From the NCBI GenBank assembly GCA_014281115.1, contig JACONQ010000015.1:1736001-1800000 (forward strand): 64,000 bases of DNA. Direction: 5' to 3'. Origin of the DNA: Laburnicola sp. R22_1 (lineage: Eukaryota > Ascomycota > Dothideomycetes > Pleosporales > Didymosphaeriaceae). The position numbers and the translations under genes were made by a program. Numbering within the stretch: position 1 is the stretch's first letter; every line of letters starts with the position of its first letter. Under the pieces are notes generated by a model that was given only the letters and a program-made list of their open reading frames with translations, had not been told where the DNA came from and ran no database searches. This document shows positions 38,991 to 51,008 of the stretch, piece after piece.

Positions 38991-40778
38991 AGCTAGCGCA
39001 GCCGGTTGTGAGACACCCAGGGATATGAGACACCGCGCAGAAATCCTCCACCCCTCAAAAAAATCGCGATATCTCCACATCCACCCTACTAAAATGGCCA
39101 ATTGTGAGGCAGCAATTCAAGCAGCTATTACTAATCTTAATGCTGGTGTTTTTCCTAATTAACAAGCTGCTGCAAAGGCACACAACATCCCTCTAGCCAC
39201 GCTCTTAAGGCGCGTACGCGGTTTACAAAACTGGCAAAACAGCCACGTATACTAGCAACAATTAACTCCACAACAAGAGGACTTCCTTGTACAATGGATA
39301 CTTAAAGAGGACGCACGCGGGTATCCTCCTTCTTACGCTCGTACACGAGAAATGGCGAATTGAATTCTAAGGATGAACGGCGAGCCCACGTTAGTAGGTA
39401 AACACTAGATATCCCACTTTATTAAACGCAACCTACGCGTCGCCTCTATTGTGGGTAGGAAGATTAAGGCTGCGAGAGCTAAGGGAGCAACTTAGGAGGC
39501 AATACGCGAGTTTCTTAAGCTCTATAAGTAGCTCTGCGTTGAGCTAAACATACGCAATAAGGATACATAGAATATGGATGAGACTGGCAAGGCCCTAGGT
39601 GTATGTGCAAACACCAGAGTACTCGCAGATAGCTAGAAAACAAAGGCTTACTATTAGTCGCTAGAGAATCGCGAGTGGGCGTCGATAATCGAGTGCGTTT
39701 TGGCAATGGGCAAGAAGCTAAGGCCTGCGGTTATTTTTAAAGGCAAACACCTATAGAGCACCTAGTTTCTATTAATAATACCTGACTGGCTATACGCAAC
39801 CTTAGAGAATGGCTAGACATCTAACGCGATTAGCGTTAAGTGGCTGCAACGCGTATTTCTGCTAGAAACTGCGCCCTTGGAGGATCGCTAGAGGATGCTA
39901 ATTTTAGATAGCCACAGCAGCCATATGGACCTAGACTTCCTATAGATCTGCAAGTAGAATAAAGTCAGGCTTCTATTTCTCCCTGCTTACTTATCTTACG
40001 TTCTGCAGCCCCTAGATCTCTCTGTTTTCTTAGTAGTAAAACAATTCTATCGCCAGCAGATCTAGGAGTTATCACACCTTAATAATGCTGCCCCAGTCAA
40101 AAAGGAACGCTTTATTACTGCCTACTATGTTGCCAGAGAGGGTGCGATTACTAAGAGAGTTATTCGCGCTAGATAGGCTACTGCAGGCATCTGCCCATTA
40201 AACATTAAGCGAGTAATTAACTCATCTCAAGTCGCTCGAAGGCCTGTTACGCCACCTCGCCAGAATCAAGCTTAACAACCAATCAAGAGCTATCTCTCTA
40301 CCCCCCGCGGCCCTTGTGATCTGTTTATAGCTCAGCGAGCGCTTCACAAAGAGCAGAGTATAGGCCAGAAGGTTCACCAACTGTTTGAAAAAGCTGGCAA
40401 GGCAATTGCAGTTGCAAATACTCGCTTAGTAGCGCTAGAAGCAGAGAACAAACAATTGCAGAGCCAACTTAAGGCTCTTAAGCCTCAAGCACCACAAAAG
40501 AGGGTTTATATGGACCCAAATCAACGCTTTGCCAATGTAGATACGATTAAGATAGCAGTAGAGGCCTCTAAGCTTATAGAGCAACAAAACAATAGTCCTA
40601 ACAAAGAAAAGGAGGCAGAAAAACTAGCAGCAGAAGTAGCAGCTAAAACTCTGCAATCTATGTGTAGTGAGTGGCAATTGTAATTACGCTGAATCAATTA
40701 TCGCGATTTTTTGAAGGGTGGAGGATTTCTGCGCGGTGTCTCATATCCCTGGGTGTCTCACAACCGGCTGCGCTAGCT
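38991..40778 (+). mobile_element. pogo-type transposon (1,788 bp) inside the Tc1 element
   Basis: Long inverted ends starting AGCTAGCGCAGCCGGTTGTG, with more than 60 bp matching inwards on both sides. TA duplications lie at 38,989-38,990 and 40,779-40,780. Its removal rejoins the Tc1 transposase. It is the youngest layer of this nest by position. Confidence 0.93.
39094..40683 (+). pseudogene. pogo-family DDE transposase, few stops
   Basis: A 530-codon frame without indels, broken only by nonsense codons. N-terminal psq-type HTH: MANCEAAIQAAITNLNAG, then KAHNIPLATLLRRVRGLQNW. CENP-B-like part near 39,290. DDE landmarks: NMDETGKALG near 39,574, ILDSHSSHMDLDF near 39,900, and LQPLDLSVFLVVKQFYRQQI near 40,010. 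The last 75 codons (40,456-40,683) are open and include KPQAPQKRVYMDPNQRFANV and a Lys/Glu/Ala coiled-coil tail. Stops are TAG/TAA at likely Gln or Trp codons. Confidence 0.87.
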
Positions 40779-41356
40779 TATCTGAGAACTAGAAGGGCTG
40801 TCCGCGCCAATCCTAATTGCGATATTCCTGTTCGAATTGACGCCTCTCCTGGGCCACCGCGCGAGTGATCTTGGGCTTCCGCACTACCCAGAAGTTGGTT
40901 AGGCTCTCTGCCTTTAATGCGCGATATGCAGTTGTTTGAGAGATGTGGTGGAGGGAGGCCTCGCGGAGGAGGGCTGGGTATTTGATCCTTGGGTTTTTTT
41001 GTGCCTCTTAATAAAGTACACGCTTGTCATGTGTATTAAGCGCCTAGGGACGCCCTGATTAAGGCCGCGATTAATTGTGGTGTTGTTCTCTATATCTTTG
41101 AAGTGTTTTGTTAATGCAGCGACGCGTACAGTTAAACTCCTCAGCCAACTCCCGCGATGACGCGCCCGCCTCACACTTCGCGATAATTAAATCCCGTTGC
41201 TGGACAGATAATTCGGCATTGCGGCGACGATTTCCTGAAATTTCTACACTAAAAGAGCTCATATTGGTGGAGTAATATAGTGTTGAAAATAGGGTGTTGG
41301 TGTTGGTGTACGCGCGTTAGCGTGTTGGGGGAACAGACTTTTGGCTTGGCACTGTA

Positions 41357-41731
41357 ATAGCATATTTAAGTTTTTTGTCTTTAACCTATTTAAGTATAAG
41401 GGTAGAATCTTTAACCTTTGCCTTATATAAGAAGTTAAGGGCAAGACTACTTAACTATATAAGAAATTCTACCTTGTGTTTGCTAGCTACTCTAATAAGA
41501 AGAAGGATATAATTCTTACCTAATTACCTACTATTTAAAGAATAAGCTAGTGTCTAGTTCTTATATTAGAAGTAAGCCTTTAGGCAATATAAAAAATATA
41601 TTTTAAATTGTAAGATATTACCTAGGCTTATATTTAGTTTATTAATAAACTAAACTATATACTCTATACTAGACTACTTTAGAAACTGCGTATAAACTTT
41701 TTATAAGATATAATCTTTTATATTATATAAT
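41357..41731 (+). pseudogene. copia reverse transcriptase, first part
   Basis: Resumes the copia frame after the Tc1 element: KGKTT-LYKKFYLVFASYSN near 41,430, then KKKDIILT-LPTI near 41,500, then a segment corresponding to DITQAYIQS near 41,610. The order (basic linker, SRLV-like and QAY-like motifs) matches Ty1/copia reverse transcriptase. It is cut at 41,731 by long repeat L2. Confidence 0.75.
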
Positions 41732-42836
41732 AATCGCATTATTTATTTAGTGTTAATTACCCTTTTTAACCACATTTTTTTTATTTAAGCATGCGTAGAT
41801 TAGGATAGAAAGGCCGCTCTAGTATAGCGCCTAAAAATATAGTCTACTAGTCTTCGCTAATATAACAATAGTTTATAAGAACAGTTTATAAACTGCGCAC
41901 TTGCCTAATATCTATAAGCGTTCTAACTCTAAGTTACTTAAAGCGTACATAGAAAACTAACTCTTACTTTATTATTATTATTATTAGCGATCGCAACGCG
42001 CTCACTAGCTCACTATCTAACGCCACAACTATAAGAATCTAACGCATCTACGCAACGCTCTCCTCTCCTAGTAACTTATTAATAAATATCTTCTCTTACC
42101 CTTTAACCTTGCTCTTTATTGCCGCTATTCTAACCTATAGCAATATAAGAAACTGCAGTAGCAACCCTACACGTCTATTATAACGCCTATAGTTACTAAT
42201 CTATTGCTAGCCTAACTAGTACACTAGAACCGCCTTATATAGGCTAAGGTATACCTTCTTCTACTTTAACCTATTAATAATCTTCTAGATAGAGCGATAC
42301 TCTAATATAGCCTTAGTAATAGTAGCAAGCAAATATAAAGTGTACTTTTAGGTGGCATTAATTGCGATTTTAGCATTAGGGCTTAGGAGGATAGTAGGAA
42401 ATAGAGTAATAGCAATAGATAATATCTTATTAAAGTTAACTTTAATATAAAGATAGAGTGTTAGTGTACCTATAGTATATAAGCTACCACCTAGTATATA
42501 TCTTATAATAGTACAAACCTACTAATATAGCTGTTACTAGTAATCTTTAGAAATAATAGTAAAGGAGACAATAGTTGCAGCGTTATAGCGTTAGCGCTAT
42601 TTTATACCTCCCCCCTACCTACTCTAAACTATAGTATAGTAATATAGTCTTATGTATAGTTTTATATGTGGTTTTTTTTAGTTAAAGTAGATGCGCTAAG
42701 CCTGCTAAGCTTGCTTATAACGCGCTAATCCTTTTTATTAATACCTTAAAACGCTTTTCTATGTATACAATAGTAGGAGGGATATCTACTATTATTATAA
42801 TATTTTTATTAGAAACCCCTTAGTTGCAAAAAAACC
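41732..42836 (+). mobile_element. 1.1-kb A-tailed repeat, long copy L2
   Basis: Inverted relative to L1 and aligned with it over its whole length. It begins AATCGCATTATTTATTTAG and ends TTAGTTGCAAAAAAACC. The flanking ATATTATATAAT (41,720-41,731 and 42,837-42,848) is a 12-bp duplication; because it is AT-only, 10-12 bp is the safe statement. It interrupts the copia reverse transcriptase. Confidence 0.78.
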
Positions 42837-42848
42837 ATATTATATAAT

Positions 42849-44110
42849 TACTTTATAGGATAGCTAAATTAGATCTTTACTAGTTTAAGACTTACTATAA
42901 CTATTATAAAGAGAAACTTAGTATAAAGACTTTATTATATAATCTATGTCTGCTTATTACTAACAAAGGAGAGCACACCTTTAGAATTACTAGTCTTTAG
43001 ATAGATAATATCCTTAGTATTATTAATGAGAACTTTATATAAAGAGAAGAAGAAGAGCTAAAGAAAGTAGCCTTTTATATAAAAGATAAGACTATTCTTA
43101 CTAAGAACTAACCTATTAAGTTTAATAGTAGAAGAATTTAGCTTATATATAACACTATAGTTCTTATAATAAAAGGTTAAGTAAAGGGCCTTTATATAAT
43201 TAATTCTAAAGATAAGAATACTACTTAGAGGTATATAAAGTAGTATGTAAAAGGCGCCTATATTATATCTATGTGCTAACTAGAAGCTGTATTTAATTTG
43301 TTTATTGCTACTTAGACTATATTACTTTTATATAAAGATATTAAGACATTAAATATATAAATCTAATAGTAGATTAATAATAGTAAGCGTAGTCTTATCT
43401 TTATACTATTAGACCTCTATTACGCGAAGCTATTTATCTTTACTAATAGCTTATTTGCTAATAATGATTTTTTTTTGCGACTAAGGGGTTTCTAATAAAA
43501 ATATTATAATAATAGTAGATATCCCTCCTACTGTTGTATACACAGAAAAGCGTTTTAAGGTGTTAATAAAAGGAATTAGCGCGTTACATTGCTAATAATA
43601 AGAACCTAAGCTTATAACTAGAATTTCTAATTACTCTAGGTAATAAGTATTATATAGGAAATAGCAATAACTTTAATATTCTAGTAAATATTATATATTA
43701 GAATTTAACTAAGTGTAAGAGAGCAATAAGAAGTGTTTTTACTAGCAAGCTATATAGTATAGTAGAAGGCTTTAATAATACTATTACTATTAGTATAACC
43801 CTCTAAAAGATTATATACACGCTTAGTCTACTACTAATTTTTATAGTTATTTATATAGATTCTGAGTCTCTTTATAACTACCTTATATAGCTAGGAACTA
43901 TAAGTAAAAAGTACTTTATAATTAATATTATATTACTCTACAAATTATATAAGTACTACAAAATTACTAAAATTAGATGGATTAATAAGAAGAATAACCC
44001 TATTAATACTTATATAAAGAAGATTCTAAACTAGGCTCTAGAGTTCTTAATCTCTAGTAATACCTTAATAATTACTATTAAAGTATTAGTAAATTGCCTT
44101 AAGCCTGCCT
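42849..44110 (+). pseudogene. copia reverse transcriptase end and RNase H
   Basis: Landmarks: YNLCLLITNKGEHTFRITSL near 42,940-42,990 (the Y-DPCLL block), REEEELKKVAFYIKDKTIL near 43,045, then LLDLYYAKLFIFTNSLFANN ending near 43,465. After short repeat d the frame resumes with FLITLGNKYYIGN near 43,630, LTKCKRAIRSVFTSKLYSIV near 43,710 and the RNase H end IYIDSESLYNYLI-LGT near 43,860, then KITKIRWINKKNNPI near 43,970. This is clearly Ty1/copia, not gypsy. Confidence 0.85.
43466..43588 (-). repeat. A-tailed short repeat, copy d (123 bp)
   Basis: Perfect 11-bp duplication TTGCTAATAAT at 43,455-43,465 and 43,589-43,599. On the minus strand its 3' end is the constant A-rich tail and its 5' end starts at TGTAACGCGC. 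Confidence 0.87.
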
Positions 44111-45212
44111 ATGCAAGCTCTTCCTAGCCTTTATATAAGACTATTTTCTTATTATTTATTTATTCTTTTGCGCAATATATTTATTTAATTCTTTCTATAT
44201 ATATATTACTTAACAATGCGCATTTCTCTATCTATTATTTGTATAAAAAGAGAAGAGATATAATATATATTAATTTAGAAAAAGTCTTTTTATTATCGTA
44301 TTAATAGACAATGTCTAATATTATCTACTCTATTATCCTAGTTCTATTCTATACGATAATTGCACCTAGCACTATAGCTTTACTATATATAAAAACTATA
44401 TAATTCTACCTAAAAGCCTACTAGTATGTGGCACTTAGTAAAGGACCTAGGCCTAGTTATACTACTATAGTAGTAGGCATATAAAGTGCCCCTAAGGCAA
44501 CTACATAACTAAACTAATAGTATATAGAAATATCCTTTATGCTAAATAACCTTAGCAGCCTATAAATATAGGTCTATACTAGCTTAAAGTTAGTATTTGT
44601 ATAAAGCAAACCTATAAGAAATAGAAGAACTTATATTAATAAAGAATCCCTTTTTATTAATACCTTAAAACGCTTTTCTGTGTATATAACAGTAGGAGGG
44701 ATATCCGCTATTATTATAATATTTTTATTAGAAACTCCTTAGTCGCAAAAAAACCACCATATTAATAAAAATATTCTAGAAGACTATATAGTTTATATAG
44801 AAACTAGTAGGGAGAGTAATTCTATTTAGAAAATTATATATAATAAAATTAAAGCTAAGGAAGCTAACTTAGTTATTAGCTAGTATAAGTACTATTATCT
44901 ATAGTAAGTTAGCACTATATAAAGACAAGATGTTATATAATAAAAGGCATAGTTTAGCACTATATAAAAATAGGGGATTAGCTTAATAAAAAAAAGAAAA
45001 GAGACACGTATAGAGAGATAATTAAAGTAGAGAATAAAAAAAAAGAATAAAGAAAGGAAAGCCTACCTTATATATCTCTCTCTTTTATCTAGAGCCTTAA
45101 TTTCTACTTCTTATTAGCGTTTATCTTTCCCTTATCTAATATTGCACAATTGCCTAATATTACTACCTAAATAAATAAGATAAATAGGTCGACTTATTAT
45201 ATAAGAAATAAA
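44111..45212 (+). other. copia 3' region, no clear gene
   Basis: AT-rich, stop-filled DNA downstream of the copia RNase H, containing short repeat e (44,644-44,758). I recognise no domain. Purine-rich runs near 44,985-45,060 are present. It ends at the duplicated CTAAG where chromovirus B is inserted. Confidence 0.5.
44644..44758 (+). repeat. A-tailed short repeat, copy e (115 bp)
   Basis: Perfect 11-bp duplication ATATTAATAAA at 44,633-44,643 and 44,759-44,769. It starts GAATCCCTTTTTATT and ends GTCGCAAAAAAACCACC. Confidence 0.87.
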
Positions 45213-45217
45213 CTAAG

Positions 45218-45397
45218 TGTTATAACGCGTCCCCTGTGGCAGCGTAACCCCCTAGTTGTCCTAGACTGGCCTAGATTAGCCTTGGCTAGGGCAGAGTTTT
45301 CTTCTTAGGCCTTGTAGCCTTTAGACCTACTTTCCTTTTTTAAGGGATCGCCTTAATAGTGAATTAATAGATTAAGCATTGTACCCACGATCTTACA
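45218..45397 (+). repeat. 5' LTR of chromovirus B
   Basis: TGTTATAACGCG...CTTACA, 180 bp. It matches the 3' LTR except for a few C/T and G/A changes. The sequence following (ATACGATCCCTTACCACC) is where the primer-binding site should be; I could not match it to a specific tRNA. Confidence 0.95.
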
Positions 45398-45435
45398 ATA
45401 CGATCCCTTACCACCTTATATCTTATTATTCTAAT

Positions 45436-46840
45436 ATGAGCGACGTCCGTCGAAGCTAACGCCTAGCCTCTGTAGCTGGCCTAAGCGGAGCGACAGTAAC
45501 TAGCGAGGGGCAACCTCACGCCAGCATTAAGGACCCCGGACTAGGCCAAACTGGCACAGACAAAGGACAAACAGCTTTAAGCGCTAAAGAAGCTCAGATA
45601 CAATGTTAGGAAGAGGAACTTAAGTAAGAAATCGAGATCGCGAAGAAGCGCGAGGCTATTAAAGCCTTGCAGGACTAACTTAAGATCCTGCAGGTCGAAA
45701 TAGGACCCAACGATAACGAACAAAGAACCTTAACCCTTGCGACCGACGCCGAAGCCGCGACAAAGAAGGACAAGGGCAAGGGCAGGCAACTGACGCCCGA
45801 AACTATTAAAGAGGATATAAGCGACCCTGATAATAGCAGCGACTTATTAGAGGAGCCTAGCAGCCCTGGAGAGGACTCCCCTCCGCGTAAGAAGGGCGGA
45901 CGAAAGAGTAAGCGACTAAGCAAAAAGGATAGGAGGAAGCCCCTAAGGACTAGCATCGCGCCTATTGTCCTACCCTAAACAACAACAGCCAGCTTAGACC
46001 TACAACTACCAAAACCGCCAGAGCCTCCCCAATTCGAAGGAAGAGGCCAGAAGGAACTAAACGCCTGGGCAAGAGGCTGCGAAGATTACATTTAATACGC
46101 ACCGGCCCTTAGCACTAATCTAGCCCAGACAAGGTTTGCACACCGCTATCTTGGGGACACGCAACGTAACTTCTAGGATAGGGTAGTTTAGGAAATCCCT
46201 AAGCGCAAACGCGAGCGTAAGGTAACGTGGAAGCTAATAAAGTAGACTATAGTGGACACCCTAGGATTAAGCTAGGAAAGAGAACAAGAGGCTTATTAGC
46301 GTATTAAGAACGCAAAGTAGGGTTATTAGACCCTAACTAAACTTCTAAACTATCTTAAGGATTAGTGGGAAGAGACTAACCCTAATTATGCCTTAGATAA
46401 TCATGACAATTAGCATATTAGCAATTTCTTCTCCGCTCTAGATAGTTAAGTAGTGGAGAGGCTCTAATGGCAACCACAGCGGTGAACCAGCCTTATCTAA
46501 CTAGAGGAGACGGCCAACTAACACTGGCGGGTTATCTAAGAGCCAAAGCTAGGCAAGCGAAAGCAAAAGGATGACAATAAGGAGGCCTAAGAGGACAACA
46601 GGCAAGGCATAACTAGCCAGAAACGATCTAGGTCAAACGACACTAGACTAGGCCAGAGGCGCTATAACCCACAACGTAAGGAATAGAATAAGCGTTGCAA
46701 GGCACAATTACTACTAGACTAGAAAAAGAACAATTGTTTCTACTGTTATAAGCAAGGGCACTATAAAGACAACTGCCTAAAGCGAAAGACAGAGGTGGGA
46801 AAAAACAAGCCCTAGGTTATCTGTCCCTTAGACTAATAGG
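45436..46840 (+). pseudogene. chromovirus B gag
   Basis: ATG at 45,436 (MSDVRR) opens a frame that keeps phase to the zinc knuckle at 46,735-46,776, reading CFYCYKQGHYKDNC, an intact CX2CX4HX4C. Upstream are an acidic/Lys coiled-coil part (EIAKKREAIKALQ), a basic part (RKKGGRKSKRLSKKDRRK) and the retrotransposon Gag core (LNAWARGCEDY near 46,055). About two dozen TAG/TAA codons, mostly at plausible Gln/Trp positions, interrupt it. Gag binds the genomic RNA and builds the particle. Pol lies in another frame. Confidence 0.85.
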
Positions 46841-46859
46841 CTCTATTATATACACGGAG

Positions 46860-49800
46860 GGACAAAGATTGCTCGCCATAGCCACCTTAGAGGCAAGAGG
46901 CCCCTACAAGGCTGGAGGGTCCCTAATCGCCCTAGAAGGGGTTATCTGAATAGCAGCGGGCTTCTTTAAAGTAAGGGCCCTAGTAGACTGCGGCGCGGAG
47001 GCCAACTTCGTTAGTACTAGGATAGCAGAGAGAGTTACAGTCTAACTAAAAGCGAATGCAAACTAGACTTATAAGGCCCTAAATAGAGTTAAATTAGAGG
47101 TTTAAGGCCAGACTAAGCTAGCCTACGCAATAACGGACATCCGTGGGCAAACCCGGGCTGGGTCGGACGAATTCGTCGTAGGGGACATTGAAGGGTTTGA
47201 TATAGTGCTAGGGATGCCCTGGTTAACTAAATGGAACCCACTACCTAACTTTACTACTTGTACATTGCGATTTAATAATAGCAAGCGCAAATTTCAGAAG
47301 GTCGCTATAGAGGGGCTACAACAATTCGCGAATACCGCTAAGGACGCTAACAATGACTGTTTTGTTATATATAGAGTTAGCCTAGGCCAATCTGGTCTAA
47401 ACGAGACCGTTCTACCTAAGGGTTACTAAGGGAGGTTCGAAGAAGCCTTCTTAGAAGCGGACGCCGCCCTACTGGCGGACCACAGGCCTCACGAGATGTC
47501 TATTAACATTAAGGCAGATAAGAAGGTACCCTTTAGACCGCTCTATAGCCTGTTAGCGCCAGAGGCACAGGTCTTAAAGGAGTATATTAAGAGAAACCTT
47601 AAAAGAGGCTGGATACGCCACTTGAAATTGGAAGCAGGAGCACTAATCCTTTTTGCAAAGAAGAAGAATAGGGAATTGCGATTATGCGTAGATTACTGTG
47701 GACTAAACGCGGTGACCGTGAAAAACCGTTACCTACTCCCACTAATCTAAGAGTCACTGGACCGGTTGGGATCCGCCATTATATACACTAAATTGGACCT
47801 AAGGGACGCCTATTACTATATACAAATTAAGGCAGGCGACGAATAGAAGACAGTATTCCGGACTAGATATGGCTACTACAAATACACAGTAATGCCCTTT
47901 AGGTTAACTAACGCCCCCGCAGTCTTTTAGAGCTATATTAATAGTGCGCTATTAGACTTACTTAACGTCTGTTGCATTGTATACTTGGACGACATCCTTA
48001 TATATTCCTAGAGTAAGGAGGAACACGTTGAACACGTGAAGACAGTGCTAAATCGGCTTATCCAGCACAAGCTGTACGCTAAACTCTCTAAGTGTGAGTT
48101 CTACACCTGAGAGGTAGGCTACCTAGGGTTTGTAGTAAGCCTAGAGGGCGTGCATATAGAAGGGGACAGAGTCAAGAGCATATAGGAGTGGCCAGAGCCT
48201 AAGTTAGTACAGGATGTAAGAATTTTCCTAGGCTTTGCCAATTACTACCAAAGATTTATTAAAGGGTTTTTAAGGGTCGCAAGCCCCCTGCACGTACTCA
48301 CCTAGCAACCAGAAGGGTCGGCCCATAGTGGTCACCGACAACGTAAGGAGGAATCAGTACCTATTGCCCTGTCAAGCGAGGCTTGGGCTGCGTTTAAGCA
48401 ACTAAAGCAAAGCTTTACTAGTAGGCCCTTGCTAGCCTATTTTAACCCTGAATTGCCCTTAAGGGTGGAGACCAACGCCTCTGGATACGCGATATCTGGC
48501 ATCTTAAGTCAACCACACCCAGGGCCCTAAGGAAAGGAACAATAGCACCCAGTTGCCTTCTACTCGCGCAAGATGAGCTAGGCTGAGCGTAATTACGACA
48601 CGCACAATGGAGAGCTGCTTGCAATAGTAGAAGCCTTTAAACACTAGAGGCACTACTTAGAAGGCACTATAGAGCAGGTAGAGCTCCTAACAGATTATGC
48701 CAACCTATAGGGGTTTATAACAACTAAAGTCCTAACCCAACGCCAGGCCTAATGGACTAAATAGCTCGCCTCATTTAATTTTGGGATTAGACACTGCCTA
48801 GGGAAGACAAACCCAGCGGACAGACCCTTAAGAAGGCCCGACTACAAGTCAGAAGGAGCGGAAAGGCCTAATAGGACGGATAGTTCCCAAGGAAGGCTAC
48901 TTAGAGAGCTTCAAAGTAAGCTAAAGCTTAGGGGAGCTAAAACACCCTAGGAGAGGTTAGAAGAGCCTAGGCTGGCAGCCACCATGTGGATTGCGCGACC
49001 TGGGGAAAGACCTACCCTAGAGGATGCGCAACAAGGGGAATTCAAGAACCCTTTGCTTTAAGCCATCTCTAAAGAGATAACAAGCGACCTAACAGCGGTC
49101 AGGGTGAGGGCGAGTCTCTCGCACCCCACAGAGGATCGCCCACCGTGGATAGAGCGGTGGAGCCTAATTAAGGGTCATCTACTCCAGTTCAACGGTCGCC
49201 TGTACGTGCTGGCCAGCGTCAGGATCGAGACCTTGAGACGCTGTCATAATAATCTGCTAGCAGGTCATTTTAGTTTCGCGAGGACACTTGATATCGTCCA
49301 GAGGGAGTTCTGGTGGCCTGGGGCCCGTTGGTTTGTTAAGGATTACGTCCTGACTTGCAAGGCCTGTGCAAGGGTTAAACCCACTAGACACGCATGGTAT
49401 GGCCAACTTAACAGCTTACTGATCCTGACAGGTCCCTGGCAAGATATAACAATGGATATGATTACAGACCTCCCTAAGAGCAGGGTGCGTAACTACAAGT
49501 ATAATAGTATACTGGTAATCGTAGATCGCTTTAGTAAGATGGCCCACTATATAGCTGTTCGCAAGGACATGACCGCAGCAGAGCTGGCTAAGATCTTTCG
49601 GCAGGAGGTTATACAGCTCCATGGTCCCCCAAGGTTGATAGTGATGGACAGGGGTAGCCTATTCACATCAGGATACTGGAGCACCTTTGCCCAGTGCTTA
49701 GGGTCAAAACAGCTGCTTTTGACCGCCTTTCACCCGCAGATGGATGGGCAGACTGAGAGGCAGAACTAGACGCTGGAGTAGTACCTACGAGTCTTCTGTA

Positions 49801-50620
49801 ATTACGAGCAGGACAATTGGGCCTTGTTGCTATCAGAGGCAGAGTACTCGTACAATAACAGCGTACACAGCTCTATAGGGAAGTCGCCTTTTCAGGCCGT
49901 GTACGGATACGACCTGCCAACTACTAGCGTGGCTGAAGAACTCCAATTGAGGGGTAACGCACCTTAGGCTATCGCTGACGTGACTAGAATGGCCCAGATA
50001 AGGGCTGTTATGCGAGAAACCATAACAAAAGCCCAGGCTTACCAGGCGAAGGCATACAACTCCAAGCACAAACTGGTAGAGTTTGCTGTGGGAGATATAG
50101 TCTACCTTAATGCACGGAACCTGGCCTCGTCAAGGCCGAAAAAGAAGCTGGACTACAAGTACTGGGGTCCCTATAAAGTTCTACGCCGAGTAGGGGATCA
50201 GGCGTACGAACTAAGCCTGCCCAAGGACTTCCAGATCCACCTAGTGTTCCACGTGTGCCTACTGGAGCGATTGGCCCCAGAGGGACTCATGCAGCGGGAG
50301 CAAAGTCCCCCCAAGGTTGTGGTACTATAAACAGGTCCAGACATATACCCAGTTGAACGGATCAAGGGTAGGATAAGAGAGAACGGCAGGTGGCTGTACG
50401 AAGTGAAGTGGAAAGGGTACAGTGACGAAGAAAACTAATGGTTGCCAGCAGAAGACATTTCCAAGATGGCGATGAAGGCTTTCTCCAAGCGCACAGGCTT
50501 CACGGAGGACGCAAACCTGTTAGAGGTAAAGACAGGCCCTAAACGAGGCCCATAGGCCATGCAGAGGCCGGGGTCGCTCTCTAAAATAAGGAGGGGTAGA
50601 GATAACCCTAGAAAGGCCTA
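46860..50620 (+). pseudogene. chromovirus B pol (PR-RT-RNaseH-IN-chromodomain)
   Basis: All domains lie in one frame. Protease: ALVDCGAEANFV at 46,977 and IVLGMPWL near 47,207. Reverse transcriptase 47,490-48,290: LRLCVDYCGLN near 47,690, intact YLDD at 47,982-47,993. RNase H: VETNASGYAISGIL near 48,470 (Asp to Asn). Integrase: zinc-binding CHNNLLAGHFS...CKACAR (49,230-49,370), core WQDITMDMITDLP, VMDRGSLF and HPQMDGQTERQN (49,437-49,769), carrying D, D and E. Chromodomain: LYEVKWKGYSDEEN at about 50,395. Open runs at 49,104-49,769 and 49,980-50,330 show how light the damage is here. Chromodomain elements usually target heterochromatin. Stops make it non-functional as written. Confidence 0.92.
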
Positions 50621-51008
50621 GATTAGCCTAGACTAGCCCTAGCAGGTAGACAGGCAAGCAATAGTACGCAATCGCGGACTCTGAGAAGTAATAGTGTTGT
50701 GAAATAGGTAAAAATACTGTTACAAATATGTAATATAAAGGATTATGAGAGCAAAGCATAGAAAAGCTTCTCTACTAAGAACCTAAACTAATCGGCGTCT
50801 AAGATCCATGAACCAGGGAGCCGAGCACGAATAAGCCTAATTAAGGCCAAACTAGGCCGAAGCTACGTCTCTAGACCTATAAACAAGGCTAAATAAGGCC
50901 CTTAGCCCCTCCCAAAAGCCAAAGGGAGGCAGCAAACGCTAAAAGGGGGGTATCTTAGACTAGGAAAACGCTAGAAAGGGCCAAACAGGCCTAGAAAGCC
51001 TAAGGATC

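Larger units (their letters stand above)
38390..41262 (-). pseudogene. Tc1-type DDE transposase, split and RIP-broken
   Basis: The N-terminal HTH part opens at 41,262: MSSFSVEISGNRRRNAELSV, then QQRDLIIAKCEAGASSRELA, ending in a stop after REQHHN. The second helix-turn-helix continues as KYPALLREASLHHISQTTAY near 40,950. After the pogo insertion (38,991-40,778) the catalytic domain resumes: MVWASIWL near 38,872, YMHDNAPIHRARQSLDFLAE near 38,700 with the second catalytic Asp, and YSPDINPIEHL ending near 38,582 with the third acidic residue. A handful of stops and the insertion inactivate it; it is less decayed than the surrounding copia sequence. Confidence 0.88.
38241..41354 (-). mobile_element. 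Tc1/mariner transposon interrupted by a pogo element
   Basis: Inverted ends CAGTACTAAGCCAAAAGTC (left) and the complement of CAGTGCCAAGCCAAAAGTC (right), about 28 bp in all, with TA duplications at 38,239-38,240 and 41,355-41,356. Without the pogo insertion and its TA it measures 1,324 bp, the usual Tc1 size. It is inserted in the copia element between integrase and reverse transcriptase and forms most of a GC-richer island. Confidence 0.93.

Noticed and set aside
38241..41354. GC-richer island within AT-rich DNA considered as a pocket of host genes
   Set aside because: Fully explained as a Tc1 element with a pogo element inside; both have TIRs and TA duplications.
36353..42836. Whole segment seen as one large transposon with 1.1-kb terminal inverted repeats
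   Set aside because: Each arm has its own distinct TSD and the copia protein frame continues across both, so two separate insertions explain it better.
45675..45956. Open minus-strand frame of 93 codons, repeated in copy A at 13,328-13,609
   Set aside because: It lies exactly opposite the basic/acidic part of gag. It stays open because RIP creates stops on the sense strand, and the protein is low-complexity Leu/Ser without splice support.
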